A stretch of 64,000 nucleotides of DNA from JBBDIP01 sp050260675 (GCA_050260675.1 JBLNCN010000011.1:1-64000); one strand, 5' to 3'; positions 49,174 through 58,808 are shown, numbered from the stretch's first letter. Notes: generated from the sequence alone by a model not told the origin. Translations and numbers: made by a program.

Positions 49174-50718
49174 GGGTATCGACACCGAGAGGCGGGTGCC
49201 TTTGCCAGGCTCCGACGTGAGGTCCATCGACGCGCCCATGAGTTCGGCGCGCTCGAACATCCCGACCAGGCCCATCTGGCCGGCCCTGCCCAGGGTGCCG
49301 GGGGATTGCTCGAAAACAAAGCCCCGGCCGTTGTCCGACAGAGCAATGCTGAGCTCACGCGGTGCGAAGTGCAGGGTGACCTCGGCCATGCTCGCTCCCG
49401 AGTGCTTCACTACGTTGGAGAGAGCCTCTTGCACGATGCGGAAGGCAGACACCTCGACCTCAGGCGGAAGCCTGCGTATATCGCCGGTCGGCGAGAATAC
49501 GACCCGGATGCCCTCCTTCGCCGTTTGGTCAGCCAGCCACTCGCAGGCGGACACCAGTCCAAAATCATCCAGTACCGGCGGGCGGAGGTTTCGAGCGAAC
49601 TGCCGGAGGTCAGAGGTCGCTTTATCGAGGAGCGAATCCAGGTCCGTCAATGTATCGCCGGGAGACGCGTTCTTCCGGCTGAGTTCTTTTCGTAGAAGGT
49701 CAAGCCGCCTGCGCATGGCGACGAGATACTGCACGGCGCCGTCGTGTATCTCCCTGGCGATCCTGGCCCGTTCCTGCTCTTGAGCCATGCTGGCCACAGA
49801 CAGATACTCCCTCATCCTGCCCTCGCGGGACTTCACTTCGGACAACTCCCGGCCTGTCTTCTGAAGCTCCTCTTTCAGGAAGCGCTCAGCCGAGGGCTCG
49901 CGCGCGACGCCCTGATGCCTCCTGAGCTCAAATCCCTGGTACGAGAGCGAGGCTTCCACGTCCAGAGTGACCTCGGAGCCGTCCTTTCTCTGGACGACCC
50001 ACTGGTACTCCACGTACTTGGCCTGCCGCGAAACGGCATCCTTCAGCGCGGCGGTGGTCTTGGCCCAGGTCTCGGGGGACACAAACTCGCCGAAGTACCG
50101 CCCGATGACGTCATTGCTGTCGTAACCCAAGACATCCTTCGCCCTGTGGTTCACGTAGACGAACCTGCCGCCCTGGTCCAGCACGAAAGCCAGCCCAGCC
50201 GCTGTCTCAGTCAGCATACGGTACCGTTCCTCGGACTCGCTCAAGGACTCCTTGAACCTCAGGGCGCTTCCCAAGACCGCAGCCTGCGCGGCCACAGCCA
50301 TCAAGAGGTCTGCGTCGTTCCGGAGAAGGACCCCGCGCTCGCGGGACCCGAGGAGCAGAAACCCGGCCACGTTTCCCGAGTACACCATGGGGATCACTGC
50401 GGCGGCCATACCCCCGGCGGAACCCAGCACCGGGTCGCCGGCTTCAGCCGGAACAATAAGCGGCCTGTCCGGGTTCAGCGCTGCCTGATAGAGGCTGGAT
50501 CCCGACGTCACCCTTAGCGTGATGTCGCTCTGCACCAAGAGCGAGTCTGACTTGGAGATAGATGCGGCGACGTAGGCTGAGCGAACCGACGGATCATACA
50601 GCAGAATGGCCACAGCGTCCGTATGGAAGAACTTGAGGACCACGCCAGCGACCTTGGGCAGAGCCTCTCCGCTCTCCTCCCGCACGACCTTTCCCAGCTC
50701 AAGGATTAGGTCAACCAT
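49153..50718 (-). CDS. NarL-partner sensor histidine kinase with GAF and PAS domains
   Basis: A 521-residue soluble kinase. GAF-like domain at about 5-155 (DAVAILLYDPSVRSAYVAAS), PAS at about 165-290 (YRMLTETAAGLAFVLDQGGR), HisKA_3 with RIAREIHDGAVQYLVAMRRR (phospho-His), and HATPase (FRIVQEALSNVVKHSGA, LSDNGRGFVFE, GQMGLVGMFERAELM). No transmembrane span, so the signal is internal. It starts eight bases before the regulator stop, forming a two-component pair. Confidence 0.88.
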   Translation of the reverse strand: MVDLILELGKVVREESGEALPKVAGVVLKFFHTDAVAILLYDPSVRSAYVAASISKSDSLLVQSDITLRVTSGSSLYQAALNPDRPLIVPAEAGDPVLGSAGGMAAAVIPMVYSGNVAGFLLLGSRERGVLLRNDADLLMAVAAQAAVLGSALRFKESLSESEERYRMLTETAAGLAFVLDQGGRFVYVNHRAKDVLGYDSNDVIGRYFGEFVSPETWAKTTAALKDAVSRQAKYVEYQWVVQRKDGSEVTLDVEASLSYQGFELRRHQGVAREPSAERFLKEELQKTGRELSEVKSREGRMREYLSVASMAQEQERARIAREIHDGAVQYLVAMRRRLDLLRKELSRKNASPGDTLTDLDSLLDKATSDLRQFARNLRPPVLDDFGLVSACEWLADQTAKEGIRVVFSPTGDIRRLPPEVEVSAFRIVQEALSNVVKHSGASMAEVTLHFAPRELSIALSDNGRGFVFEQSPGTLGRAGQMGLVGMFERAELMGASMDLTSEPGKGTRLSVSIPLAKPER

Positions 50719-51436
50719 CTTGGCCGCGAAGGTCGGCTTCCGTCAGGATTCCGCACCGGAGAGCCTTTATCACTGCTTCGGTCCTTGATGACACGCCCAT
50801 CTTCGAGAAAACCGCTGCCAGGTGAGTCTGAACCGTACGGGGACTAAGGTCCAGCTGCCGCGCTATTTCCTTGTTTGAGAGCCCGGCCGCGCAGAGGCGC
50901 AAGACCTGGGTCTCTTTGGCCGTAAGCTTTTCAAAGTCCTCGGCGACCGCCTGACTCGGAGGCTGGGCCGGAGCGGCGGGCGCGCTGCGCTTTGCCAGGC
51001 GGCTGAATACCTCCCTGGCCACCTTTGAATCAAGGATGGACTCGCCTAACGCCGTTGCCCGTATGGCGGCGATGAGTTCCTCAGAACGAGCGCTCTTGAG
51101 GAGATACCCGGAGGCCCCGGCTTCAAGGAGGTTGGTCACATACGCGAAGTCATCGTAGGCGGTAAGAGCCAGGATCTGCACTTCCGGGCACTCTTGCTTG
51201 ATCCGCCTGGTGGCGTCGATGCCATTCATGCGGGGCATCGACACATCCATCGCCACAACATGAGGGGAAAGCTTCGGAACTATCTCGATAGCCTCGAGAC
51301 CGTCCGAAGCTTCCCCCACAACTTCCATATCCGGCTCCTCTTCGAGGAGCCTTCTCGTGCCCTCCCTGACGACCGCGTGATCGTCGCAGAGGAGCACCCT
51401 TATTCGGTTGCGGTTACTTTGTCGGCGCTCCTGCAA
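50711..51436 (-). CDS. NarL/LuxR-type response regulator
   Basis: A 241-residue regulator. The receiver has RVLLCDDHAVVREG, Asp in HVVAMDVSMPRMNG, Thr in ILALTAYDDF and Lys in GYLLKSARSE. The C-terminal LuxR helix-turn-helix has LTAKETQVLRLCAAGLSNKE, then IARQLDLSPRTVQTHLAAV. The start is uncertain: TTG 51436 overlaps the FMN-protein gene by 23 bases and has little ribosome site; a later GTG would cut into the receiver strand. It pairs with the kinase downstream. Confidence 0.88.
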   Translation of the reverse strand: MQERRQSNRNRIRVLLCDDHAVVREGTRRLLEEEPDMEVVGEASDGLEAIEIVPKLSPHVVAMDVSMPRMNGIDATRRIKQECPEVQILALTAYDDFAYVTNLLEAGASGYLLKSARSEELIAAIRATALGESILDSKVAREVFSRLAKRSAPAAPAQPPSQAVAEDFEKLTAKETQVLRLCAAGLSNKEIARQLDLSPRTVQTHLAAVFSKMGVSSRTEAVIKALRCGILTEADLRGQDG

Positions 51437-52526
51437 GCGCGTTCTTCACCGCCTCGATAATGCCCTTGCTGGCAAAGGTTGCGCCTGATACCGTGTCCAC
51501 ATCTACCTTCTGCTGCTCGACGATTGCCTTCGGAGTGCCCGATAGCGCGGGTGCCGCGACGTCGGGGGTCTCCTGGTTGCTCAGGATCTTCACCGCCGTG
51601 ATCTTTCCGCCGGCCACCGTGACCTCTACCTCGATAGGACCGATGAAGCCTTCACCGGTGCCCTTGTAGGTTCCGTCGGCGATAGCCGTGATGTCCAGCG
51701 GAACCGCGCCCACCGGCACCGCATAGTCCTTCAGCGCGTCCTTGACCGCGGCGATTATGCCCTTGCTGGAGAAGGTCGCTCCGGACACCGCGTCGACGTC
51801 TGCCTTCTGCTGCTGGACGATGGCCTTGGGAATACCCGTGAGAGCGGGACCCGCGACGTCGGGCGTCTCATCCTCGCTCAGGATCTTGACCGCAGTAACC
51901 TTGCCACCTGAGACAGTGACCTCAACCTGGATGGGACCGTGGAAGCCTTCGCCGGTACCTCTGTAAGTGCCGTCCGGCACGGAGGCGAAGTTAATCACCA
52001 TCTCAGTCTTGGGCGCCACAAACTCGGATAGGAACTCAATCGCCCTGCCGACGCCAGCCTGTACAGCCTTGGACGAAATTGTCGCCCCGGAAATGACATC
52101 AACTTCCTTGGGGTCGGTTACGCCGGCGTACTTGGCGAGATATGACTCTTCCTTTACCCTGCTGCCCAGACCAGCGGTCTCGGCCAGATTCGTTATGGTC
52201 ACTTTGGTGACCTTGCCTTCCGTGTCAAGTCCGACGACCATCTCGATGGGGGTCGAGCCGTTATAGCCGGTAGAGCTCAGCTTCATGGCCGCTCCAACGG
52301 TCTCGCCAGATGCGGTCTGGCCAAGCCAGTAAGTAACGCCGTCCTTGCTCTGCTCGACTATCTGGTCAGCGCCGGGGATAGCGGCTTTGGCTGCTGCAAG
52401 GGCATCTTCAACCGCGCGCTTTTCGATGACGGGCTTGGTCTGATCGTAGACCACGGCGAGCCCGAGGCCCGCTATGCCGCAGACGAGAAGCAGCGTGATG
52501 CCCAGTCTGACCATATCTTTCGTCAA
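51414..52526 (-). CDS. Exported protein with three FMN-binding domains
   Basis: About 370 residues. An N-terminal membrane anchor (MVRLGITLLLVCGIAGLGLA) is followed by an RnfG/NqrC-like domain (about 30-165, VISGATISSKAVQAG) and two tandem FMN_bind domains (about 180-270 and 280-370) with VDAVSGATFSSKG and VDTVSGATFASKG. The S-G-A-T threonine is the site of covalent FMN attachment by ApbE in this family. TTG at 52526 behind GGGAGGGG is the likely start. Suggests extracytoplasmic electron transfer. The regulator genes downstream overlap it. Confidence 0.85.
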   Translation of the reverse strand: MTKDMVRLGITLLLVCGIAGLGLAVVYDQTKPVIEKRAVEDALAAAKAAIPGADQIVEQSKDGVTYWLGQTASGETVGAAMKLSSTGYNGSTPIEMVVGLDTEGKVTKVTITNLAETAGLGSRVKEESYLAKYAGVTDPKEVDVISGATISSKAVQAGVGRAIEFLSEFVAPKTEMVINFASVPDGTYRGTGEGFHGPIQVEVTVSGGKVTAVKILSEDETPDVAGPALTGIPKAIVQQQKADVDAVSGATFSSKGIIAAVKDALKDYAVPVGAVPLDITAIADGTYKGTGEGFIGPIEVEVTVAGGKITAVKILSNQETPDVAAPALSGTPKAIVEQQKVDVDTVSGATFASKGIIEAVKNALAGAPTK

Positions 52527-52658
52527 CGTAGGTCCCCTCCCGATTGCTCCATCAGTAAGCCGATCCAGCCATACGTCTAGAATGATAGCACATTTTCGGG
52601 GTTGTTGTGCGGTTCGGTACAAAAGAACGGACTGCTAAGAAGGGTTCTTGCGCAGGAC

Positions 52659-53558
52659 TCAAGACCGCTCAGATCCGCGACTCCCCGAGAAATCCGGAGT
52701 GTACTTGGACTCGGCTGAAGACAGCTCTTGTACAAAACCGTCGAGGAGTCCCAAACGGAACACTTCGTCGACGACGCGGTCGTACTCGCGGCTGGTTAAC
52801 CGCCGGTTGAGTGGAGGATGCTGCTTGGCCCGGTGGCACGGATAGTACTGGGCCATGACGCTCACAAACGTGCCGGAAGGAAGGTTGTCCTTTACCCATC
52901 GAAGCACCTGCAAGGAATCGTCCACGGAGCCGGGCAGGACCAGGTGCCGCACCATGAGTCCCTTTATCATCACACCGGCCTCGTCGAGCAGCGGGACACC
53001 CACCTGGCGGGACATTTCGAGGATGGCCCGAGACGCGCGCTCAAAGTAAGTCGGCGCGCCGGAGTACCGGACCGCAAGGCCGTCATCGAAGTACTTGAGG
53101 TCGGGCATATAGACGTCCACCAGGCCTGACATCCGTTCCAGGGTCTCGGGTGAGTCGTACCCGTTGGAATTGTAGACCACCGGTATCCTCAGCCCTCGAT
53201 CCTTGGCCATCCTCAGCTCCCCCGCGATCCCGCGGGAGAAGTGAGTGGGAGACACCAGGTTCACGTTGTGGGCGCCTCGGCTCTCCAGGTCCAGGAATAC
53301 CTGGCTGAGGTGTTCTCGATCCATCTCAGTCCCGGTGAGGCGGCCCTGACTGATATCGTGGTTCTGGCAGAAGACGCAGCGAAGATTGCAGCGGCTGAAG
53401 AACACCGTTCCCGATCCCCTATCGCCTGATATGGGAGGTTCCTCCCACAAATGCAGGTCCCAAAGGGCGACTTGAGGCAGGATCCCCGCCCCGCAAAACC
53501 CTTTCTCTCCTGCTGTCCTGTCTACCCGGCAGTAGCGAGGACAACAATCGCAGCGCAA
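52659..53558 (-). CDS. Radical SAM protein, PflA-like
   Basis: A 299-residue protein with the radical-SAM Cys-x3-Cys-x2-Cys cluster in RCNLRCVFCQNHDIS and an N-terminal Cys-rich segment (MRCDCCPRYCRVDRTAGEKG). Other features: VNLVSPTHFSRGIAGEL, VVYNSNGYDSPETLERM and DVYMPDLKYFDDGLA. This form is common as a PflA-like or AmmeMemoRadiSam-associated protein; no Memo or AMMECR1 gene is adjacent. The substrate is unknown. It is divergent from the next gene. Confidence 0.85.
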   Translation of the reverse strand: MRCDCCPRYCRVDRTAGEKGFCGAGILPQVALWDLHLWEEPPISGDRGSGTVFFSRCNLRCVFCQNHDISQGRLTGTEMDREHLSQVFLDLESRGAHNVNLVSPTHFSRGIAGELRMAKDRGLRIPVVYNSNGYDSPETLERMSGLVDVYMPDLKYFDDGLAVRYSGAPTYFERASRAILEMSRQVGVPLLDEAGVMIKGLMVRHLVLPGSVDDSLQVLRWVKDNLPSGTFVSVMAQYYPCHRAKQHPPLNRRLTSREYDRVVDEVFRLGLLDGFVQELSSAESKYTPDFSGSRGSERS

Positions 53559-53656
53559 ACGCCAGCCCTCCTCACCGGTTGATTATACTGCCCGAGGGCA
53601 GGAACGGTCATGGCTGGCCTGGAATTACCGGGCAAGGAAAGTGAAGGAAGGGCTAA

Positions 53657-54427
53657 ATGGGCACCATCACAGTTCAGGGCGGCGTCGTGAAGTACGAGTC
53701 GGCGGGCGTGACCTACTACGTCAAGGAGAATTTCGCCCCGTCCATCCAGGTGTTTGAGGCGGAAGTGCCGGCCAAGAAGCGCAAGGGGATCCCCGAGACC
53801 TTCTTCTCCAACGGCCCGGTCGAAAAACTGACCAGCCTGCTGGGATTCGGACGGTGCAACGTCGTCATGGTCAAACTGGCGGCGGATATGGGACTTACCG
53901 ATGACGAGCGCAGGATGCTTGAACTGGCGCTGGGTCCCAGCTATTACTTCTCCCGGGATGCGAAGTCCTACAGCAAGGAGACCCTTCCACATGACGATCC
54001 GGAGATCGCCGCCGGCTACCAGGTCGTCCTGGACACTATTGTGCGAAATTGGGACGACGGCGAACGCAACAGGACGACCGTTGACGGACTGCCTGTATGG
54101 TTCGACTTCGGCGCGAGTCTGGACCCCAGATACCAGAACATATATAGGTTCATTCTTCAGCTAGAGGAGTCCAGGCAGGCCGGAAGGTCTTCCACCATTG
54201 TCGAGTACTTCATGGATTACTCCAGGCGCCGCAGCCAGATCCTGAAACGGGCCGCATCGGCGTTCTTGGAGATTAGCCGGTCGGAGATCCGCACAATCAT
54301 CAAGGTCTCAGAGGTGCACATACCCGCGTATTTCGGGGAGTACGTTGTTGGAAACATCAAACGTATTGTCGAAGATATTGATATACTAAGGGGAGCATTC
54401 CTTCGCGAGAACGTACTCCGTCGCTAG
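53657..54427 (+). CDS. Protein of unknown function
   Basis: A 256-residue soluble protein starting at an ATG behind GGAAGGG. I recognise no family. It has a beta-rich N-terminus (GTITVQGGVVKYESAGVTYY), a mixed middle (NVVMVKLAADMGLTDDERRM, then LELALGPSYYFSRD) and a helical C-terminus (EESRQAGRSSTIVEYFMDYS, EISRSEIRTIIKVSE). It is followed 11 bases later by the PHP-domain gene, so they are probably one transcript. Confidence 0.65.
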   Translation: MGTITVQGGVVKYESAGVTYYVKENFAPSIQVFEAEVPAKKRKGIPETFFSNGPVEKLTSLLGFGRCNVVMVKLAADMGLTDDERRMLELALGPSYYFSRDAKSYSKETLPHDDPEIAAGYQVVLDTIVRNWDDGERNRTTVDGLPVWFDFGASLDPRYQNIYRFILQLEESRQAGRSSTIVEYFMDYSRRRSQILKRAASAFLEISRSEIRTIIKVSEVHIPAYFGEYVVGNIKRIVEDIDILRGAFLRENVLRR

Positions 54428-54438
54428 GAGGTCGTCCG

Positions 54439-55149
54439 GTGGGAAGGAAATTCGAGTTCAGCATCGATATGCACGTGCACTCAATGTACTCGGGCGAGTC
54501 CTTGGCGAGGCCGCGCGACATAATCGATGCCGCTCTCGAAAAGGGTCTGGACGCCATTGTGATTACCGAACACCAGAGCCTCCACGCAAGCGCCCCTTTC
54601 GACAAGTTCCGCGGGCAGACGCCGCTAACCATACTGCGCGGGGTTGAGCTCGCAACCGACGCAGGCCACGTGCTGGTCTACGGGATCAGCGATAAGGATT
54701 GGGACGATTGGGGCAACGACCGCACGGTGAATGCCCAGGACCTCATCGACAGGGTCAATGCCCTGGGCGGTATCGCCGTCCCGGCCCACCCGTACGTCAT
54801 CTCAGGCTCCCGGGGTTCGCCCTACTGGTGGGACCCGATCGTCTCTGTCGATGAACGGGTAACCGGCCTCCGCGGTCTTGGAGCCATCGAGGTATGCAAC
54901 GGAAAGCACGCCGGCCATCCCGCTGTCTGCGAGATGCTGGGAGCCCTGGCGCGCTCGATGAACGTCCCCGCCGTCGGCGGCAGCGACGCTCACATGCCCT
55001 CCAGCGTCGGGTGCTCCTATACCGCCTTCAGGATCCCCGTCTACTCCAACCGCGACCTGGTCCGCGCCGTAAAATCAGGTCTCCTCCACCCCAAAAACGG
55101 AGAGGCCATCTGCCCCCCGGTTAAGTCAGCGCATATTTCTGCGCGCTAA
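54439..55149 (+). CDS. PHP-domain metal-dependent phosphoesterase
   Basis: A 236-residue PHP-family protein: FSIDMHVHSMYSGES (metal-binding HxH), IVITEHQSLHASA, RGVELATDAGHVLVYG, IAVPAHPYVISGS and VPAVGGSDAHMPSSVGCSYT. Metal-dependent phosphoesterases of this type act on small phosphates or nucleic-acid ends (e.g. histidinol phosphatase or PolX PHP). The GTG start has AGGAGG at seven bases. The substrate is unknown. Confidence 0.88.
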   Translation: MGRKFEFSIDMHVHSMYSGESLARPRDIIDAALEKGLDAIVITEHQSLHASAPFDKFRGQTPLTILRGVELATDAGHVLVYGISDKDWDDWGNDRTVNAQDLIDRVNALGGIAVPAHPYVISGSRGSPYWWDPIVSVDERVTGLRGLGAIEVCNGKHAGHPAVCEMLGALARSMNVPAVGGSDAHMPSSVGCSYTAFRIPVYSNRDLVRAVKSGLLHPKNGEAICPPVKSAHISAR

Positions 55150-55164
55150 GACCACCAAATATCT

Positions 55165-56238
55165 ATTGATCGGGGTGGTCATACGCGAAGAGCTTTTATC
55201 ATTGCCGCGGCTGCAACGTACATCGGTACCGTAGTCGGCGCCGGATTCGCTTCAGGTCAGGAAGTGCTTCAGTTTTTCGGGCTCCTGGGCCCTTTTGGGC
55301 TTCCCGCAGCCCTCCTGGCGATTCTGGGATTCGGGTTCTTTGGGTACCTCATCATGGATGCAGGGAGAGAGACGAAGGCCGTATCCCACGTTGCTGTCCT
55401 GCAGCGTACCACGGGACGGCTATCCCCCGCATTTGACCTGATCATCACCTTCTTCCTATTCGGAGCCCTATCGACGATGATAGCAGGCGCCGGCTCAGTC
55501 CTCCGGCAGGAGTACGGGATCCCTTGGGCCTTTGGGGCAGGCCTCCTGTGTCTCGCCACTGTGGCAACGGTCCTCTTTGGGTTCAGGGGTGTTGTAACCT
55601 CGATCAGTGCCATAGTTCCGTTCCTTCTCGGCTCAGTGCTATTCGTCAGCCTTGCGGTGTTATACGCGAGAGGTCCGGCCCTACGGACGCCGCCTGCAAC
55701 GGCCCTCCCGGCGGTGCCATCCTGGCCTCTGGCGGGGGTGACCTACATCTCCTACAACATCGTGATGTCGATACCCGTGCTCGCTTCTCTGGGCAGTTCA
55801 CTGCGGTCGCGCAGAGAGGCCGGATGGAGCGCGGGTCTTGGAGCCGCGGGACTCGGCCTCTCGCTGCTTCTTGTCTTTGCGGGCATTGTCTCGTCGTTCC
55901 CCGATGTAGCCGGCTACGAAGTGCCCATGGCCTACCTTGCCTCAACGGTCCACCCGCTGGGCGGGCCGTTCTACACGCTGGTCTTCCTGGCCGAGGTCTA
56001 CACCACGGCCGTAGCAAACCTGTACGGCTTTGCCGCCAGGATCACCCGGGAGGGCTCTCCCGCGTTCCGGTGGGCGGCCGTCCTCGCGGGACTCGCAGGC
56101 ATCCTGGCGGCTTCAGCCGGTTTCTCAACTCTGGTCCGAGTGGTCTACCCGCTTGTCGGCTGGGCAGGCCTTGCGCTTCTGTTCGCGCTAACCATCGACT
56201 ACTTCAGGCGGAGACCTACTTACCGGAGAAGGCTATAG
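55165..56238 (+). CDS. YkvI-like membrane transporter, start uncertain
   Basis: About 350 residues with roughly ten hydrophobic helices. The family N-terminus is readable as TYIGTVVGAGFASGQE, then LQFFGLLGPFG, so the gene begins well before the GTG at 55264. No ATG, GTG or TTG precedes it in frame; the only options are an ATT or ATC start, or a one-base frameshift (a GTG at 55175 lies in the neighbouring frame). Related to YkvI/BrnQ-like amino-acid transporters of the APC group. The start given is the furthest open point in frame. Confidence 0.75.
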   Translation: MDRGGHTRRAFIIAAAATYIGTVVGAGFASGQEVLQFFGLLGPFGLPAALLAILGFGFFGYLIMDAGRETKAVSHVAVLQRTTGRLSPAFDLIITFFLFGALSTMIAGAGSVLRQEYGIPWAFGAGLLCLATVATVLFGFRGVVTSISAIVPFLLGSVLFVSLAVLYARGPALRTPPATALPAVPSWPLAGVTYISYNIVMSIPVLASLGSSLRSRREAGWSAGLGAAGLGLSLLLVFAGIVSSFPDVAGYEVPMAYLASTVHPLGGPFYTLVFLAEVYTTAVANLYGFAARITREGSPAFRWAAVLAGLAGILAASAGFSTLVRVVYPLVGWAGLALLFALTIDYFRRRPTYRRRL

Positions 56239-57250
56239 GGACTTCGACTTCGGCGGTCTCGCCATCCACTGTCGCCGAGAAATAGACCTTGCCGTGGGAG
56301 TTGCTTGGCAACGCTATGTCGAGTCCGCTCTCAAAGTACACCCACTGTCCCTCGCCGCTGGCCGAGACGGTCTTCCTGCCGAGCACGTTGTACCCGTCCT
56401 CGACCGCTACGTCCACGCTACCGCCGCCTTTCACGAATCCGGCCACTGTAAGGCGTTCCAGCACGAGAGAACCTCGCTCGGGCCGCACCGGCAGGATCTT
56501 CTGTCCGGACTCTATCTTGGTCAAGCCGACGTGCTCCACTCTCTCTCCACTGGTGCCCAGCCTGATCATCCTAACGTCGATCTCCTGGTTGCCCTCTACG
56601 GCGACCTCAAGGTAAGGGTAGCTGGTTACGGTCGCGGAGCCTCCCTTGGGGGAATTGAGCCTCACGGTGAGCGCGAGAGTTCCGTCCTGCCCGACCTCCG
56701 CCTTCTCCAGCTCGATGCTGAAGCCGGCGCTTGAAACCTTGCCCGCCGTGATCATGAGGAGCTGCTTACCCTGAGAGGAAAACGCCGCTGCCCAGGGGTC
56801 GCTGGTCTTTGCCAGCTCCGCGAATGCGGGAGAAAGCGTCACGTCCAGGTCTTTGCCGGTCACGATCCTGGGGGGCAGGCCCGCCAGATCCGAGATGAGA
56901 GACGAGAGGTCTCCTTTGAACACTTGACGCTTGTTCTGGCCGTCGGTGTAGACCAGGTACTGGCCGTCCCAGTCGTAGGCAACCATTCCGGAGTCGCCTA
57001 CGATCACGTAGTCGGCCCTAGTCGTTCCTCCCTGGTCCTTGGGGTCGGCAACCTTCTTGGCTTCCTTCAAAGCTTTCCGGAAAGCCTCCGGATTGGAGAC
57101 CGTCACCTGGTTCCCAAACCTGTCCCTCACCGCGATATCGCCTTTGTCCAGTTTGGCCAGCGATACCAGGTTCTTTCCTCCGCATGAGACCGCAAACAGC
57201 GTAAGGAGCACGAGCACGGCCACCCACGCGAATCTCCTATTGATAGTCAT
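56216..57250 (-). CDS. Lipoprotein with PrcB-like and Gmad2-like domains
   Basis: A 344-residue lipoprotein: a signal peptide ends in the lipobox LFAVSC (Cys lipidated). The middle (about 145-225) resembles the PrcB C-terminal domain (GFSIELEKAEVGQDGTLALT then VTSYPYLEVAV). The C-terminus (about 255-344) is a Gmad2-like immunoglobulin domain (VLERLTVAGFVKGGGSVDVA, ALPSNSHGKVYFSATV), a domain found in GerMN-type spore germination proteins. It overlaps the end of the convergent YkvI-like gene by 23 bases. The role is probably envelope- or spore-related. Confidence 0.78.
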   Translation of the reverse strand: MTINRRFAWVAVLVLLTLFAVSCGGKNLVSLAKLDKGDIAVRDRFGNQVTVSNPEAFRKALKEAKKVADPKDQGGTTRADYVIVGDSGMVAYDWDGQYLVYTDGQNKRQVFKGDLSSLISDLAGLPPRIVTGKDLDVTLSPAFAELAKTSDPWAAAFSSQGKQLLMITAGKVSSAGFSIELEKAEVGQDGTLALTVRLNSPKGGSATVTSYPYLEVAVEGNQEIDVRMIRLGTSGERVEHVGLTKIESGQKILPVRPERGSLVLERLTVAGFVKGGGSVDVAVEDGYNVLGRKTVSASGEGQWVYFESGLDIALPSNSHGKVYFSATVDGETAEVEVPIAFSGK

Positions 57251-57342
57251 CTGGAAATCCCTCCTGGGTCTTATTGACGAATGTTCCTCCGAGATCGTTT
57301 CATCCCTTGCTGAAACTGGTCTTTCGATGCCAAAAAACCACG

Positions 57343-57371
57343 TTGACCTTGTCCTCCGTGGGTGTTATAAC
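57343..57371 (+). promoter_or_regulatory. Sigma-A-type promoter of lysA
   Basis: TTGACC (57343-57348), a 17-base spacer and TATAAC (57366-57371) match the consensus at five of six positions each, about 45 bases before the coding start. Confidence 0.7.
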
Positions 57372-57419
57372 TTTGAAAACTTATGCGCCCCCATGTGGAG
57401 GGCGATGGAGGAACCGTCC

Positions 57420-58775
57420 TTGACGAGCCGCAACCACATAGAATACCGCCCGGATAGAGGCCTGATGGTCGGCGGGATACCCGCCTTGCGGCTTGCCAAA
57501 AAGCATGGGACACCCCTCTACGTGTACTCTGAAGACGCTATCGTCGAGCGGATGCGGGAATACTCATCCTCATTCTGCAAGGCGTATCCGGATAGCGCAA
57601 TAGCCTACGCAAGCAAGGCTTACCTCACAATGAGAATGGCCCAGCTGGTGAACCAGGAGGGCCTCTATATCGACACAGCAAGCGGCGGCGAGCTGTACAT
57701 CGCCCTGCAGTCCGGCTTTCCCCCGGAGCGCATCATGCTCCACGGCAACAACAAGTCAAACGACGAGCTGGAAATGGCGGTCACAGCAGGCATCGGCCGC
57801 GTCGTCGTCGACAACTTCGACGAACTCATAAGGCTCCAGCGGATAGCCCGCAAGGAGAGGCGGGTTCAGAGGGTCCATCTGAGGCTCACCCCAGGCATCG
57901 ACGCCCACACCCACCGTTCGCTTTCGACCGGTGAGATCAGCTCCAAGTTCGGGATCGCTTTGGGCGGCGAAGAACCGTTCCTAGCGGCCATGGAGGCCGA
58001 GCGGGCCCCGAACCTCTCGTTCATGGGGATCCACTGCCACATCGGCTCGCAGATATTCGAATCGGCTCCATACGCCGACGCGATACGCATCATGCTGGGC
58101 TTTGCCGCTGAACTACGGCAGAGGACCGGTATCGTGACCCGGGAGGTCAATCTGGGAGGTGGGCTCGGCGTCAACTACATGGCAGACGGCGTAACGGAGC
58201 ACGACCCGTCCGCCGCCGACCACGTGGCGGCCCTGGCCAAGGAAGTCAAGACACAGGCGCAGGAACTGGGGATACCTCTTCCCCGCCTGTACACGGAACC
58301 CGGACGCTCGATTGTAGCCGCTTCAGCGGTTACGCTCTATACAGTAGGCACTGTCAAGGACCTCCCCAACGGGGAGACAGTTGTCGCAGTCGACGGCGGC
58401 ATGGCCGACAACCCGCGACCGGCCTTGTACGGCGCCAAGTACCGGGTTATTCCCGCATTTGCGGAACGCACGTCGCACCGGGTCACGGTCAGAGTGGTTG
58501 GAAAGCACTGCGAGGAGGGCGACGTTCTGATCGAGCGGGCCGAGGTCCCACCCCTTCACCCGGGAGACGTCATCGCACTTCCCGTAAGCGGCGCGTACCA
58601 GTACTCGATGAGGTCCAACTACAACGCCCTGCTGCATCCGGCGGTAGTTCACGTGTCGCAAGGGAACGCCTTCCTGGTTGTCGAACGTCAGAAGTATCGC
58701 GATCTCATCGCCAAGGAGAAATCCGCCCCGCAGTTTGCCCTGGCGGAACCCGACAAAGCGGCTAACGGCTCATAG
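57420..58775 (+). CDS. lysA: Diaminopimelate decarboxylase
   Basis: Converts meso-diaminopimelate to lysine; PLP enzyme of about 451 residues. Seen: TPLYVYSEDAIVERM, IAYASKAYLTMRMAQLV (PLP Lys), LYIDTASGGELYIAL, MLHGNNKSNDELEMA, FMGIHCHIGSQIFE, REVNLGGGLGVNYM, LYTEPGRSIVAASAV and GKHCEEGDVLI. Start: TTG 57420 with GGAGG at eight bases, or the ATG at 57405. The frame is open far upstream, but that part is not family-like. Preceded by a good promoter; no lysine riboswitch core was seen. Confidence 0.93.
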   Translation: MTSRNHIEYRPDRGLMVGGIPALRLAKKHGTPLYVYSEDAIVERMREYSSSFCKAYPDSAIAYASKAYLTMRMAQLVNQEGLYIDTASGGELYIALQSGFPPERIMLHGNNKSNDELEMAVTAGIGRVVVDNFDELIRLQRIARKERRVQRVHLRLTPGIDAHTHRSLSTGEISSKFGIALGGEEPFLAAMEAERAPNLSFMGIHCHIGSQIFESAPYADAIRIMLGFAAELRQRTGIVTREVNLGGGLGVNYMADGVTEHDPSAADHVAALAKEVKTQAQELGIPLPRLYTEPGRSIVAASAVTLYTVGTVKDLPNGETVVAVDGGMADNPRPALYGAKYRVIPAFAERTSHRVTVRVVGKHCEEGDVLIERAEVPPLHPGDVIALPVSGAYQYSMRSNYNALLHPAVVHVSQGNAFLVVERQKYRDLIAKEKSAPQFALAEPDKAANGS

Positions 58776-58808
58776 CCCTTGAACCGCTGTCGAGAGGAAG
58801 CACACTCT

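Noticed and set aside
53522..53992. 156-residue minus-strand open frame
   Set aside because: Antisense to the start of the unknown gene at 53657, which has a proper ribosome site and is coupled to the PHP gene.
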